NCBI RefSeq assembly: GCF_947495925.1
Contig: NZ_CANMAU010000003.1
Location: 62,001 to 126,000 of the forward strand
DNA: 64,000 nucleotides
DNA from: an uncultured Algibacter sp.
GTDB lineage: Bacteria > Bacteroidota > Bacteroidia > Flavobacteriales > Flavobacteriaceae
Direction of reading: 5' to 3'
Shown here: positions 17,824 to 26,318 of the stretch, in pieces
Numbering within the stretch: position 1 is the first letter of the stretch
Layout: each line of letters begins with the position of its first letter
The notes under the pieces: generated by a model
The model's input: only the letters and a program-made list of their open reading frames with translations
Databases searched by the model: none
What the model was told of the DNA's origin: nothing
Program-made: the position numbers and the translations under genes

Positions 17824-18684
17824 TTATTGGTTCAATGTCCCCGTGTTTAATACCGGTGATGCATCTTTATCACCACAAAGAATAACCATTAGGTTACTTA
17901 CCATGGCAGCTTTACGTTCTTCATCCAGTTCAACTATTTCTTTTTTTCCAAGTTCCTCAAGAGCCATTTCTACCATACTTACGGCACCTTGAACAATTTT
18001 ATGTCGCGCCGCAACAATTGCTGTTGCTTGTTGTCTTTTTAACATGGCATTGGCTATTTCTTGAGCGTAAGCTAAGTAACCTATTCTTGCCTCTAAAACT
18101 TCAATACCGGCAATAGACAGGCGTTCATGAATTTCTTTTTCTAAGGCTTCGCTTACTTCGTTCACACTAGACCTTAATGTGATATCTTCGGTATGGCCCT
18201 CATCTGCAAAATTATCATAAGGGTACATACTAGCCAATTTACGTACAGCGGCATCGGTTTGAACTCGAACAAAATTTTCATAATTATCCACATCAAAAGC
18301 GGCTTTGTAAGTGTCCAGTACTCGCCAAACAAGAATCGTGCTAATCATAATTGGGTTGCCCAGTTTATCATTTACTTTTAGTCTTTCGCTATCAAAATTA
18401 CGGGCACGAAGGGAAATTTTCTTTCTAGTATAAAAAGGAATGACCCAATAAAAACCATTCGTGTTAATAGTTCCAACATATTTTCCAAATAAAAGAAGGA
18501 CTCTTGAGTTGTTAGGTTGGACCATAATGAATCCTTTAAAAATGAAAATGGCTATGATGAAAGGTATTATAAATAACAAACTTCTTGATAGAATGACTAT
18601 GGAAATACTTCCGAAAAGTATAATTAAAAAAATGAACAGCATTGAATAGCCATTTGTGGGTGTGATTATTTTTTCTTCTCTCAT
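17824..18684 (-). CDS. SPFH (stomatin/prohibitin/flotillin) domain protein
   Basis: A 286-residue membrane-anchored scaffold protein. Two N-terminal hydrophobic segments (residues 14-50) are followed by the SPFH/Band 7 domain: MVQPNNSRVLLLFGKYVG, GFYWVIPFYTRK, TLVWRVLDTYKAAFDVDN and VRKLASMYPYDNF. A coiled-coil region around YAQEIANAMLKRQQATAIV and a C-terminal EELGKKEIVELDEE complete it. Such proteins oligomerise into membrane microdomains or rings. It leads the SPFH-membrane protein-Arc trio, downstream of a repeat-containing promoter region. Confidence 0.9.
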   Translation of the reverse strand: MREEKIITPTNGYSMLFIFLIILFGSISIVILSRSLLFIIPFIIAIFIFKGFIMVQPNNSRVLLLFGKYVGTINTNGFYWVIPFYTRKKISLRARNFDSERLKVNDKLGNPIMISTILVWRVLDTYKAAFDVDNYENFVRVQTDAAVRKLASMYPYDNFADEGHTEDITLRSSVNEVSEALEKEIHERLSIAGIEVLEARIGYLAYAQEIANAMLKRQQATAIVAARHKIVQGAVSMVEMALEELGKKEIVELDEERKAAMVSNLMVILCGDKDASPVLNTGTLNQ

Positions 18685-18699
18685 AATATGTAGGATTAT

Positions 18700-18725
18700 T
18701 TAAAATGATATTAAAATGATATCAT
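18700..18725 (-). promoter_or_regulatory. Direct repeat plus palindrome upstream of the SPFH gene
   Basis: TTAAAATGATA is present twice in tandem (18700-18710 and 18711-18721) and the second copy runs into the palindrome ATGATATCAT (18716-18725). It lies 16-41 bases ahead of the SPFH start, in a 293-base gap holding no gene. Ribbon-helix-helix repressors bind short tandem sites, so autoregulation by the Arc-like protein is a reasonable but untested idea. Confidence 0.35.
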
Positions 18726-18977
18726 AAAGATATGAATAAATTTTTAATGTTTCCTAAATAATTACAATATTTGTTTTGCTCTTGACAGATTGTAAGTTTT
18801 GGATGCGTTAATTAAATTGGAGTATGAAAATAGATATTGACTGTTGAGAGTAAATCTATTTAGAAGATCCTAAAATTTGGGTTGGCGCAAAAAAAAAGAT
18901 ATAAGGCGGTAGAAAGTCATAACATTCCTTTTTTTAAAGGAAGACAAAGAAATGAGACAAGTAAAAAAGTTTAGCTT

Positions 18978-19718
18978 TTAGTTCCGTATTTTCTTTTTAC
19001 GAAGTTCGAAGTTTTGGCCTAGATACACTTTTCTAACCATTTCATCGTCAGCTAGTTCTTCTGGTTTACCTGCTTTAAGAATACTACCTTCAAACATTAA
19101 ATAAGTTCTGTCGGTAATAGCTAAGGTTTCTTGAACGTTATGATCGGTTATCAGAATACCAATGTTCTTTTTGGTAAGTTGTGCTACAATACGCTGAATG
19201 TCTTCAACAGCTACAGGGTCGACACCAGCAAAAGGTTCGTCTAAAAGTATAAAGTTAGGGTCTGTGGCTAAGGCTCTTGCAATTTCAGTTCGTCTGCGTT
19301 CCCCTCCAGATAATAAATCGCCCCGATTTTTTCTAATATGTCCTAAGCTGAATTCATCAATAAGAGATTCCATTTTATATTCCTGTTCCTTCTTACTTAG
19401 TTTAGTAAGTTGTAAAACACTTAAAATGTTATCTTCAATACTTAATTTTCTGAATACTGAGGCCTCTTGTGCTAAATACCCAATGCCATTTTGAGCACGT
19501 TTATACATGGGATATTTAGTGATTTCAGTGTTGTCTAAATAAATATGACCGCCATTCGGTTTTATTAAGCCAACAATCATATAAAATGATGTAGTTTTTC
19601 CAGCTCCATTTGGGCCTAAAAGCCCTACAATTTCCCCCTGATGTACCTCTAGAGATACATCTTTTACTACTTTTCGTCCGCTGTAGGACTTCATTAAATT
19701 GTCTGCCTTTAAAATCAT
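18978..19718 (-). CDS. lptB: LPS export ABC transporter ATP-binding protein LptB
   Basis: A 246-residue ABC ATPase that powers extraction of LPS from the inner membrane with LptFG. Visible: Walker A LLGPNGAGKTTSFYMIVG (near residue 33), Q-loop in IGYLAQEASVFRKLS, signature LLSGGERRRTEIARAL, Walker B FILLDEPFAGVDPVAVED and switch His in ITDHNVQETL. GERRR and EASVFRKLS are specific for LptB. It is the last gene of the kdsD-tatC-CMD-lptB run. Its partners LptF, LptG and LptC are not in the window. Confidence 0.95.
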   Translation of the reverse strand: MILKADNLMKSYSGRKVVKDVSLEVHQGEIVGLLGPNGAGKTTSFYMIVGLIKPNGGHIYLDNTEITKYPMYKRAQNGIGYLAQEASVFRKLSIEDNILSVLQLTKLSKKEQEYKMESLIDEFSLGHIRKNRGDLLSGGERRRTEIARALATDPNFILLDEPFAGVDPVAVEDIQRIVAQLTKKNIGILITDHNVQETLAITDRTYLMFEGSILKAGKPEELADDEMVRKVYLGQNFELRKKKIRN

Positions 19719-19745
19719 AATTGCAATAACGTAAAAAAAAATTAA

Positions 19746-20090
19746 TTATTGGGCTTCTAGAGCATCCCAATATTCATAGGCACGGCGTAAATGTGGAATA
19801 ACAATCGTGCCACCAACCAAAGTAGCAATGCTTAAAGCTTCAACAACTTCTTCCTTTTTTAAACCAATTTTATAACTGGTTTCTAAATGGTATTTCACAC
19901 AATCATCACAACGCAAAACCGCAGAAGCGACTAAGCCAAGAAGTTCTTTTGTTTTAGTGTCTAAAGCGCCTTGAGTATAAGCGTTGGTGTCTAAATTAAA
20001 AATACGCTTTATAATTTTGTTGTTGTCTCCTAAGATTTTATCGTTCATTTTAGAGCGATAATCATTGAATTCTTTAATACTATCAGACAT
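19746..20090 (-). CDS. Carboxymuconolactone decarboxylase/AhpD-like protein
   Basis: A 114-residue all-helical protein with the CMD/AhpD core: LLGLVASAVLRCDDCVKYHL, in which the C-x2-C and following His (about residues 59-66) form the redox/proton-relay site of AhpD-type proteins. This suggests thiol-dependent peroxidase-partner activity rather than true decarboxylation. Its ATG lies inside the end of tatC (8-base overlap), and lptB starts 27 bases downstream. The gene sits in this position in many flavobacteria, but its link to Tat or LPS export is unclear. Confidence 0.85.
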   Translation of the reverse strand: MSDSIKEFNDYRSKMNDKILGDNNKIIKRIFNLDTNAYTQGALDTKTKELLGLVASAVLRCDDCVKYHLETSYKIGLKKEEVVEALSIATLVGGTIVIPHLRRAYEYWDALEAQ

Positions 20091-20907
20091 TTTTGTTTTC
20101 TTCTCTTTTTTGATTTCTAACTACAATTTTAGAAATGTAAATACTTACTTGATATAATATTAAAATAGGTATCGCAACAATAACTTGGCTTGCTATATCT
20201 GGCGGTGTAATAATAGCAGACAAAATAAGAACAATTACCAAGGCGTATTTTCTGTATTTTCTCAATATTTCTGGCGTAACCAAACCTATTTTGGTTAAGA
20301 AATAAATTATAATTGGTAATTCAAAAATTAAACCTGAAGCCAAGGCTGAAGATCTTACAAGGGCTATGTAGGAGCTGATATCGATTTGATTATCCACTTG
20401 TGTAGAGATACTATAATTAGCCAAGAAGTTTAATGATAAAGGTGTTACAATATAATATCCAAATAATACACCAATGAAAAATAAAATGGACGAAATAATA
20501 ATAAAGCCTCGAGAGTGTTTACGTTCATTACTATGTAAGCCAGGGCTTATAAACTTCCATAATTGATAAATCACATAAGGAAATGAAATAATAAAGCCGC
20601 CTAAAATGGCTGTCCAAATATCAGCAGAAAACTGACCTGCCATAGTTCTATTTTGTAATATCATAGGCATTTCTTCAGCACAGAATGTAGTGTCTAAGCC
20701 TATTAAATTGGCCGTTTTACACAACATGTCATAAGTTGGGAAACTCATATCTAGTGGTGCAAAAATTATTTGGTCAAAAATAAATCTACTAAAAATAAAG
20801 GCGAAAGTAGCAACGATTACTACGGCTAAGCAAATTCGAATTAGATGCCAGCGCAAATCTTCCAGATGGTCTAAAAAAGACATCTCATTAATATCTTTTT
20901 TTGTCAT
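20083..20907 (-). CDS. tatC: Sec-independent protein translocase TatC
   Basis: A 274-residue protein with six membrane helices, the twin-arginine signal receptor. The N-terminal MSFLDHLEDLRWHLIRICL is the signature cytosolic segment with the conserved Glu/Arg pair; the final helices include YRKYALVIVLILSAIITPPD. An insertion between helices 1 and 2 (about residues 55-90, with two cysteines) is longer than in E. coli and seen in Bacteroidota. It overlaps kdsD by one base and the CMD gene by eight. tatA genes are not in the window. Confidence 0.95.
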   Translation of the reverse strand: MTKKDINEMSFLDHLEDLRWHLIRICLAVVIVATFAFIFSRFIFDQIIFAPLDMSFPTYDMLCKTANLIGLDTTFCAEEMPMILQNRTMAGQFSADIWTAILGGFIISFPYVIYQLWKFISPGLHSNERKHSRGFIIISSILFFIGVLFGYYIVTPLSLNFLANYSISTQVDNQIDISSYIALVRSSALASGLIFELPIIIYFLTKIGLVTPEILRKYRKYALVIVLILSAIITPPDIASQVIVAIPILILYQVSIYISKIVVRNQKREENKNV

Positions 20908-21872
20908 TATAGTATACCTTCTTTAATTAAATGATGTAAATGAACAACTCCGGTATATTTGCCATTATCCTCTACTAATAATTGGGAAATATCATTATTT
21001 TCCATAGTCTCTAAAGCATCTACAGCCATGGCATCTGCATGAATACAATGTGGATTTTTGCCCATAATATCTTTGGCTGTTAGTTTTGAAAAATCGTCAA
21101 CAGAACTAAGCATTCTTCTCAGGTCACCATCCGTAATAATCCCAACAATCTGGTCATTATCAACAACCGCTGTAACACCCAACATTTTTTTTGATATTTC
21201 AACTATAACATCTTTAATACTAGCAGTAGGGTGTACACTTGGTTTTTCATTTGCTGAAGACATATCTTGAACCCTTAAGTATAGTTTTTTACCTAAAGCC
21301 CCCCCTGGATGATATTTAGCGAAATCTTTACTTGAGAAACCTCTCAAGTTTAGGAGGCAGACTGCCAAAGCATCACCAATCACCAATTGAGCCGTTGTAC
21401 TTGTGGTTGGTGCTAGATTATTTGGGCAAGCTTCTTTCTCGACAAAAGCATTTAAAACGAAATCTGCATTTTTGCCTAAAAATGATTCTGTATTTCCAGT
21501 AATAGCAATCATGCTATTTTTGGCACTCTTTATTAATGGAACAAGTACCTTAATTTCAGGTGTATTACCACTTTTAGAAATGCATATAACAACATCATCT
21601 TCAAGGATAAGCCCTAAATCACCATGAATAGCGTCAGCCGCATGCATAAAAACCGAGGGAGTTCCAGTTGAGTTTAAGGTGGCTACAATTTTGCTAGCAA
21701 TAATAGCACTTTTACCAATACCTGTAATAATAACGCGCCCTTTTGAATTGAATATGAGTTTTACAGATTCTGCAAAATCATTGGTTACCAAATTGGATAA
21801 ATTTAAAATGGTTTTACTTTCCATTTTAATAGTGTCCCTTGCCATTTCAATAATAGAATTATTGTCTCTCAA
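20907..21872 (-). CDS. kdsD: Arabinose-5-phosphate isomerase (KpsF/GutQ family)
   Basis: A 321-residue enzyme converting ribulose-5-phosphate to arabinose-5-phosphate for Kdo synthesis. The N-terminal SIS domain has VIITGIGKSAIIASKIVATL, HAADAIHGDLGLI and ICISKSGNTPEIK; the catalytic-loop segment PTTSTTAQLVIGDALAV follows. Two CBS domains fill residues 200-321 (GIITDGDLRRML; QLLVEDNGKYTGVVHLHHL). This three-part architecture is standard. It heads the operon with tatC and lptB, consistent with LPS supply and export being expressed together. Confidence 0.93.
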   Translation of the reverse strand: MRDNNSIIEMARDTIKMESKTILNLSNLVTNDFAESVKLIFNSKGRVIITGIGKSAIIASKIVATLNSTGTPSVFMHAADAIHGDLGLILEDDVVICISKSGNTPEIKVLVPLIKSAKNSMIAITGNTESFLGKNADFVLNAFVEKEACPNNLAPTTSTTAQLVIGDALAVCLLNLRGFSSKDFAKYHPGGALGKKLYLRVQDMSSANEKPSVHPTASIKDVIVEISKKMLGVTAVVDNDQIVGIITDGDLRRMLSSVDDFSKLTAKDIMGKNPHCIHADAMAVDALETMENNDISQLLVEDNGKYTGVVHLHHLIKEGIL

Positions 21873-21909
21873 AATTTACTATTTTTGGTTTAATATTTAA
21901 AGAATTTCT

Positions 21910-21917
21910 TATCTTTA
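21910..21917 (+). promoter_or_regulatory. Candidate -7 element for recQ
   Basis: TATCTTTA differs from TAnnTTTG only in the last base, and TTTG at 21884-21887 lies 22 bases upstream. If used, recQ has an unusually long leader of about 140 bases. An 11-codon ORF starts in the leader but has no other support. Confidence 0.25.
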
Positions 21918-22064
21918 GAGATAATGAAATTGAATTATGTTGTAATTTCGTTACAAAACTAACGAAAAAAAAATGAGGGGTCTTTAAATACGTTGTTAAT
22001 TTGACTCATGTGTTAACAATGGTATTTGGGAGTTTTAAATAAGTAATTAATTTTCTTAAAATTG

Positions 22065-24269
22065 ATGACAATAGCAAAAAGCGAATTACATGCAGCTCTT
22101 AAAAAATATTTTGGTTTTAATAAATTCAAAGGACTTCAAGAAGCAGTTGTAGAAAGTATATTAGCAGGAAAACATACGTTTGTAATTATGCCAACTGGAG
22201 GAGGGAAATCTCTTTGTTACCAGCTACCTGCATTAATGCAAGAAGGGACGGCCATAGTCGTATCTCCGTTAATAGCATTAATGAAGAATCAAGTAGATGC
22301 TATTCGAGGAGTTTCGAAAGAAGATGGTGTTGCGCATGTACTAAATTCTTCGCTAAATAAAACAGAAATAAAACAGGTTAAAGAAGATATTGTTAATGGT
22401 GTTACCAAGCTACTCTATGTGGCTCCAGAATCGTTAACTAAAGAAGAAAATGTTGAGTTTTTAAGAACGGTAAAAATTTCATTTTTAGCCATTGATGAAG
22501 CGCACTGTATTAGTGAATGGGGGCATGATTTTAGACCGGAATATCGAAATTTAAGACATATTATTAAGCGAATAGGGGATAATATTCCCATTATTGGTTT
22601 AACAGCTACGGCGACACCAAAAGTTCAGGAAGACATTATTAAAAATTTGGGAATTGGAGATGCTATGACATTTAAAGCTTCATTCAACAGACCTAATTTA
22701 TACTATGAGGTAAGACCAAAGACTAAAAATGTAGATGCTGATATTATTAGGTTTATAAAACAGAACGAAGGGAAATCGGGTATTGTGTATTGCTTAAGTC
22801 GAAAACGTGTTGAAGAATTGGCTCAGGTCCTACAGGTAAATGGTATAAATGCCGTACCATACCACGCTGGTCTAGATGCCAAAACCAGATCCAGTCATCA
22901 AGATAAATTTTTGATGGAAGATGTGGATGTGGTTGTAGCTACTATTGCCTTTGGAATGGGTATAGATAAACCAGATGTTAGGTATGTTATTCATCATGAC
23001 ATACCAAAAAGCATAGAAAGTTATTATCAAGAAACAGGGCGAGCGGGACGAGATGGAGGAGAAGGACATTGTTTAGCCTATTATACCTACAAGGACATTG
23101 AAAAGCTAGAAAAATTCATGTCTGGTAAACCTGTTGCAGAGCAAGAAATAGGGCAAGCTTTGTTGCAAGAAGTTGTGGCTTTTGCTGAAACGTCTATTTC
23201 AAGAAGGAAATTCATTTTGCACTATTTCGGGGAAGATTTTGATAATGAAACAGGGGAAGGTGGAGACATGGATGATAATGTTAAGCACCCTAAAAAGAAA
23301 ACGGAAGCAAAGGATAATGTAAAAATATTGTTAGAAACCATTCGAGATACCAACGAGAAATATAAGTCTAAGGATCTTGTAAATGTTATTATAGGAAAAG
23401 AAAATGCTTTAATCAATTCGCATAAGACGAATGAACAGCCATTCTTTGGGAATGGAAAAGGAAAAGATAATAAGTATTGGATGGCCTTATTAAGACAAGT
23501 TTTAGTAGCTGGTTATTTAAGAAAGGATATAGAAACCTATGGTGTGATAAAATTGACAAATTCTGGTAAGGATTTCATTAAGAAACCGGAGTCTTTTATG
23601 ATGACAGAGGATCATATTTTTGAAGGTGAGCAAGAAGATGGAAGTATTATAACAGCTGCGAAATCTGGACCTGCAGTTGCCGATAGTGTTTTAATGGCAA
23701 TGCTAAAAGATTTGCGAAAAAAGAATGCTAAGAAATTAGGGGTGCCTCCATTTGTGATTTTTCAAGACCCCTCGTTGGAGGATATGGCGCTTAAATATCC
23801 TATAAATTTAACCGAACTTGGTAATGTTCATGGTGTTGGAGATGGAAAAGCAAAAAAGTACGGAAAAGATTTTGTTAATCTTATTGCAGCCTATGTGGAA
23901 GAGCATGATATTATGCGTCCAGACGATTTGGTAGTAAAATCGACTGGGAGTAACTCTGCAAATAAATTATATATCATTCAGAATGTAGATAGAAAATTAC
24001 CACTTGATGATATCGCTTCTTCTAAAGGTATGACTATGGAAGAATTCATAAAGGAAATGGAGGTTATCGTTTATTCGGGTACAAAATTAAATATTGATTA
24101 TTGGCTTCATGATATTTTAGACGAGGATCAACAAGAAGAGATTCATGATTATTTTATGGAATCAGAATCTGACGATATTGATGCAGCCATTGATGAGTTT
24201 GATGGAGACTACGATGACGAAGAACTACGTTTATATCGTATTAAATTTATTAGTGAGGTCGCCAATTAA
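22065..24269 (+). CDS. recQ: ATP-dependent DNA helicase RecQ (zinc-site cysteines absent)
   Basis: A 734-residue 3'-5' helicase for recombination and fork repair. Walker A MPTGGGKSLCYQLPAL (about 42-57), DEAH box AIDEAHCISEWGHDF (about 143), helicase motif VI YYQETGRAGRDG, a winged-helix region and an HRDC domain (about 535-610: LGVPPFVIFQDPSLEDMA). In most RecQ proteins a Cys precedes RRK and a CxxC(x2)C cluster follows YFGE. Here the segments read SISRRKFILHYFGE and GEGGDMDDNVKHPKKK, with no Cys at all after the helicase core. An acidic tail of about 100 residues follows. Start placed at the ATG, one codon after a TTG. Confidence 0.95.
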   Translation: MTIAKSELHAALKKYFGFNKFKGLQEAVVESILAGKHTFVIMPTGGGKSLCYQLPALMQEGTAIVVSPLIALMKNQVDAIRGVSKEDGVAHVLNSSLNKTEIKQVKEDIVNGVTKLLYVAPESLTKEENVEFLRTVKISFLAIDEAHCISEWGHDFRPEYRNLRHIIKRIGDNIPIIGLTATATPKVQEDIIKNLGIGDAMTFKASFNRPNLYYEVRPKTKNVDADIIRFIKQNEGKSGIVYCLSRKRVEELAQVLQVNGINAVPYHAGLDAKTRSSHQDKFLMEDVDVVVATIAFGMGIDKPDVRYVIHHDIPKSIESYYQETGRAGRDGGEGHCLAYYTYKDIEKLEKFMSGKPVAEQEIGQALLQEVVAFAETSISRRKFILHYFGEDFDNETGEGGDMDDNVKHPKKKTEAKDNVKILLETIRDTNEKYKSKDLVNVIIGKENALINSHKTNEQPFFGNGKGKDNKYWMALLRQVLVAGYLRKDIETYGVIKLTNSGKDFIKKPESFMMTEDHIFEGEQEDGSIITAAKSGPAVADSVLMAMLKDLRKKNAKKLGVPPFVIFQDPSLEDMALKYPINLTELGNVHGVGDGKAKKYGKDFVNLIAAYVEEHDIMRPDDLVVKSTGSNSANKLYIIQNVDRKLPLDDIASSKGMTMEEFIKEMEVIVYSGTKLNIDYWLHDILDEDQQEEIHDYFMESESDDIDAAIDEFDGDYDDEELRLYRIKFISEVAN

Positions 24270-24372
24270 TTTAATACGATATAAATAAATCAAAGGTTAA
24301 TATTTGTTTTCCTTCAAGAGTAATAAATCATTACCTGATAGATGATATGCCTCTTTTTTAATATAAATACTT

Positions 24373-24846
24373 CTATTCCAGTCTTATATAGTTTTCAGCA
24401 AAAATAGGGTGACCTTCCTCATCAATTTGTATTTGGCTGTATTTATCTTTGGAAATTGTAAATTTAAAAACGAATTCGGGGTTTTGGCTAATAAAAGCGG
24501 TCATTGTTTTTGAACCATATTCTAATGTTTCACTTAAAAGATCGTCATGTATATTATAAGTGCCATAGCCAAACCATTCGGTTGAATCCGATGCCACATT
24601 TCTACACCACATTACTTTAGAGTCAGTATAAATTTTTATATGTCTATTCGCAGAAGATGAAGAAAAACTATCTGTCACTTTTCCATTTTCATCATAATTA
24701 TAATAGCTCACACGCTCCCAAGTACCCTTAAAGTTTTTCTTGGTATTTTCAATTGAATTGTCGTAAGGTTCTTTCTCTCCATTTACTGCGGTAAAAGCAA
24801 CTAGGATAATGAAAAGCACCATAAATAAGGTAAGTTTAGTTTTCAT
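24373..24846 (-). CDS. Secreted lipocalin-like hypothetical protein
   Basis: A 157-residue exported protein: MKTKLTLFMVLFIILVAFTAVN is a signal peptide, then FKGTWERVSYYNYDENGKV, a pattern of small lipocalin-like beta-barrel proteins in Bacteroidota that begin with GTWE. The end FAENYIRLE is also typical (variants of YxRxE). The start at 24846 is preferred; an in-frame ATG seven codons earlier adds a polar extension before the signal peptide. It stands alone between recQ and the immunophilin gene. Ligand and role unknown. Confidence 0.65.
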   Translation of the reverse strand: MKTKLTLFMVLFIILVAFTAVNGEKEPYDNSIENTKKNFKGTWERVSYYNYDENGKVTDSFSSSSANRHIKIYTDSKVMWCRNVASDSTEWFGYGTYNIHDDLLSETLEYGSKTMTAFISQNPEFVFKFTISKDKYSQIQIDEEGHPIFAENYIRLE

Positions 24847-25181
24847 GGTTTTAGTTTTATGATTCACTACAATTTACAAAAAAAAACAACAACTATTTAC
24901 ATGGTTATTAGATTATTATAGAATATCTTCTATTGCATTATGAGTTAAAAAAAGAACTGTTTAATGTCGAAGCTTTAACTGAAACAGTGAAAGTGAAATG
25001 ACGGGCGGAGTAATAAAGTCTAAAAAACATCTAAATTTTAAAAGAAATGCTCAAAGACTTTGTAAACTCCTGTTCGAGATAATACCTGTTGATTTAACAT
25101 GGTTGTGTGTGGCTCTCCTACTTTATAAATTCTTATGTTTAAAGATATTTACTTTTTAAGAAATACTTGACAAATCAATAA
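24847..25181. other. Intergenic region without a recognisable gene
   Basis: About 335 bases up to the immunophilin promoter. No ORF with coding character, no strong hairpin and no RNA-gene signature was seen on either strand. It should contain the promoter of the minus-strand lipocalin-like gene. Confidence 0.5.
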
Positions 25182-25211
25182 TTGTACTTATAACTTGATT
25201 TCCTATCTTTG
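25182..25211 (+). promoter_or_regulatory. Bacteroidota housekeeping promoter
   Basis: TTG at 25182-25184, exactly 19 bases of spacer, then TATCTTTG at 25204-25211: a perfect TTG-N19-TAnnTTTG. The leader to the ATG at 25234 would be about 15 bases. It also rules out the TTG at 25195 as a start codon because that lies inside the promoter. Confidence 0.75.
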
Positions 25212-25233
25212 CACTTTCTTAAAAATTAGAACA

Positions 25234-26166
25234 ATGAAAGACGGATTATACGCAAAATTTAATACGACAAAAGGAGACATTCTTGTTGCTTTAGAATATA
25301 AAAAAACACCAGGAACTGTAGGTAACTTTGTGGCCTTAGCCGAGGGAAATTTGGAAAACAATGTAAAACCGCAAGGAACACCTTATTATGATGGTTTAAA
25401 ATTTCATCGAGTAATTCCTGATTTTATGATTCAAGGAGGTTGCCCACAAGGTTCTGGAGCAGGTAACCCTGGTTATCAGTTTGATGACGAATTTCATTCA
25501 GATTTAAAACACGACGGCCCAGGGGTTTTGTCTATGGCAAATGCGGGACCAGGAACAAATGGCAGTCAGTTTTTTATAACTCATATTGAAACACCGTGGT
25601 TAGATAATAAGCATACGGTATTCGGTAAAGTTGAACAGGGGCAAGAAGTTGTTGACGCTATAGCTCAAGGCGATGAAATTGAAAGTTTAGAGATTATAAG
25701 AGTAGGTGAAGATGCGGAAGCTTATAGCGCTATTGAAGCGTTTAGAACTTTTGAAGGTTCTAGAGAAAAAAGATTAGCCGAAGCAAAAGCGACTGCAGAT
25801 GCAGAACTAGATAAAATTGCTACTGGATTTAATAAAACAGAAAGTGGATTACGTTACCAGATTCTTCAAGAAGGAAATGGAGCGAAAGCTGAAAAGGGGC
25901 AAACAGTTTCAGTACATTATAAAGGTCAGCTTTCTGATGGAACTGTTTTTGATTCATCGTATAAAAGAAACGAACCAATTGATTTCCCTATAGGTGTTGG
26001 ACAAGTAATTCCTGGTTGGGATGAAGGTATTCAACTATTAAGTGTTGGTGATAAAGCTCGTTTGGTAATACCAAGTCATTTAGGTTATGGTAGTGCGGGA
26101 GCTGGAGGCGTTATTCCTCCTGATGCCACTTTGGTTTTTGATGTTGAGTTAATGGATATAAAATAA
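25234..26166 (+). CDS. Dual-family immunophilin: cyclophilin-FKBP peptidyl-prolyl isomerase
   Basis: A 310-residue protein joining two unrelated prolyl isomerases. Residues 1-170 are a cyclophilin: [34 protein letters not shown] and [13 protein letters not shown] hold the catalytic Arg/Phe/Gln and the substrate-pocket residues. A helical linker rich in Ala/Glu (about 175-205) leads to an FKBP domain (215-310): [55 protein letters not shown]. No signal peptide is seen, so it is probably cytosolic and aids folding. Start chosen at ATG 25234 because of the promoter. A terminator follows. Confidence 0.92.
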   Translation: MKDGLYAKFNTTKGDILVALEYKKTPGTVGNFVALAEGNLENNVKPQGTPYYDGLKFHRVIPDFMIQGGCPQGSGAGNPGYQFDDEFHSDLKHDGPGVLSMANAGPGTNGSQFFITHIETPWLDNKHTVFGKVEQGQEVVDAIAQGDEIESLEIIRVGEDAEAYSAIEAFRTFEGSREKRLAEAKATADAELDKIATGFNKTESGLRYQILQEGNGAKAEKGQTVSVHYKGQLSDGTVFDSSYKRNEPIDFPIGVGQVIPGWDEGIQLLSVGDKARLVIPSHLGYGSAGAGGVIPPDATLVFDVELMDIK

Positions 26167-26185
26167 TTTCAGATTACATAGATTT

Positions 26186-26216
26186 AAAAAGCACCTTTTA
26201 TAGGTGCTTTTTGTTT
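26186..26216 (+). terminator. Rho-independent terminator after the immunophilin gene
   Basis: An 11-bp perfect stem, AAAAAGCACCT (26186-26196) with AGGTGCTTTTT (26202-26212), loop TTTAT, followed by GTTTT. It lies 20 bases after the stop codon. Confidence 0.85.
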
Positions 26217-26318
26217 TACAGACCATTTTATTGCTTTTTGTACATCTAAATGAGTTAATCAGCTTAAATCTTTGTTATAGCTTTTTTCATATTATAATTT
26301 TAACCAAAATATAAGTTT

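Noticed and set aside
18925-18942. TTCCTTT/AAAGGAA hairpin after lptB as a terminator
   Set aside because: The stem is weak and no T-run follows it on the minus strand.
21924-21959. 11-codon leader peptide ahead of recQ
   Set aside because: It starts soon after a candidate -7 element but has no ribosome-binding or attenuator structure and no amino-acid bias.
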